In this document: positions 5,488 through 5,902 of the stretch, piece by piece | Layout: each line of letters begins with the position of its first letter | Numbering within the stretch: the first letter of the stretch is position 1 | Source of the DNA: CAMBDR01 sp046597185 | GTDB lineage: Bacteria; Pseudomonadota; Gammaproteobacteria; Burkholderiales; Burkholderiaceae_D | DNA length: 5,902 bases | NCBI GenBank assembly: GCA_046597185.1 | Contig: JBKJLF010000427.1 | Location: 1 to 5,902, forward strand | Direction of reading: 5' to 3' | Position numbers and translations under genes: made by a program | Notes under the pieces: model-generated | Database searches by the model: none | Seen by the model: the letters and a program-made list of their open reading frames with translations, nothing else | Told to the model about the DNA's origin: nothing

Positions 5488-5902
5488 TTAATCACCACCA
5501 TACACACCCAAACTACCCGTATAATTATCAAACTTGGTATATTTACCGAGGAAAGTCAGGCGTACCGCCCCGATGGGGCCGTTACGTTGTTTGCCGATAA
5601 TAATCTCCGCCGTACCTTTATCGGGTGAATCAGGATTGTATACCTCATCACGATAAATAAACAGAATCACGTCAGCATCTTGCTCAATTGCGCCCGATTC
5701 ACGCAAATCAGACATCACGGGGCGCTTGTTCGGTCTTTGTTCCAAAGATCGGTTTAACTGTGACAAGGCAATGACAGGACAGCCTAATTCCTTGGCCAAG
5801 CCCTTCAAACCGCGTGAAATTTCCGAGATTTCGGTGGCGCGATTTTCACCCGGCGAGTTGGCACCCATCAGTTGTAAATAATCGACAATGATCAAACCCA
5901 GC
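5488..5902 (-). CDS. dnaB: Replicative DNA helicase DnaB, C-terminal 138 residues (start beyond window)
   Basis: The frame enters from the right edge and ends at TAA 5490-5488. It is the last part of the RecA-like ATPase domain of the hexameric helicase that unwinds DNA at the replication fork. The Walker B strand and its surroundings (LGLIIVDYLQLM) come first. SQLNRSLEQRPNKRPVMSDLRESGAIEQDADVI follows, the conserved H3/H4 region that includes a DNA-binding loop. GKQRNGPIGAVRLTF carries the arginine finger near the C-terminus, and FDNYTG lies close to the usual end of DnaB. No intein is present in this part. The Walker A motif and N-terminal domain lie outside the window. A TTG at 5895 should not be taken as a start, because the frame is open to the edge. 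Confidence 0.97.
   Translation of the reverse strand, partial: LGLIIVDYLQLMGANSPGENRATEISEISRGLKGLAKELGCPVIALSQLNRSLEQRPNKRPVMSDLRESGAIEQDADVILFIYRDEVYNPDSPDKGTAEIIIGKQRNGPIGAVRLTFLGKYTKFDNYTGSLGVYGGD

Overview
All credible genes in this 5.9 kb window lie on the minus strand, so transcription runs from the right end to the left. The order is: the end of dnaB, a PhoU-like (DUF47) protein, a Pit-type phosphate transporter, a small unrecognised reading frame, a decayed multidomain redox gene, and the first 603 codons of an Rhs/YD-repeat protein that runs off the left edge. The window suggests a proteobacterium of moderate GC content, most likely a betaproteobacterium. That placement is inference: the DnaB tail closely resembles proteobacterial DnaB, and the fused reductase/cyclic-nucleotide-domain/ferredoxin protein is one I associate mainly with betaproteobacteria.

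Right part (about 3721-5902): ordinary, intact housekeeping DNA. The last 138 codons of the replicative helicase are followed after 77 bases by the DUF47 gene, and 53 bases later by the phosphate transporter gene. DUF47 plus Pit is a standard two-gene low-affinity phosphate uptake unit.

Middle part (about 1878-3573): a short frame that overlaps the next start codon by ATGA leads into what was once a single long gene. In order it encodes an FAD-binding half, an NAD(P)-binding half, a cyclic-nucleotide-binding (CRP-like) domain and a ferredoxin-like Fe-S tail. It now lies in four pieces in shifting frames. At three places the protein jumps from one conserved stretch to another that should lie much further along, which points to three separate internal deletions. 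Frameshifts accompany these, and the last piece also has an in-frame TGA. I read it as a pseudogene. A gene caller would report three unrelated short proteins and would miss the ferredoxin tail.

Left part (1-1809): the N-terminal region, DUF6531 domain and first YD repeats of a large Rhs-family protein. Its own ribosome binding site and a new start codon lie just past the pseudogene. It carries no PAAR domain at its N-terminus, and the toxin or C-terminal end is outside the window. No CRISPR array, insertion sequence, tRNA or rRNA was found. The most notable content is the pattern of decay in the redox gene; I do not see convincing evidence for a new biological system.
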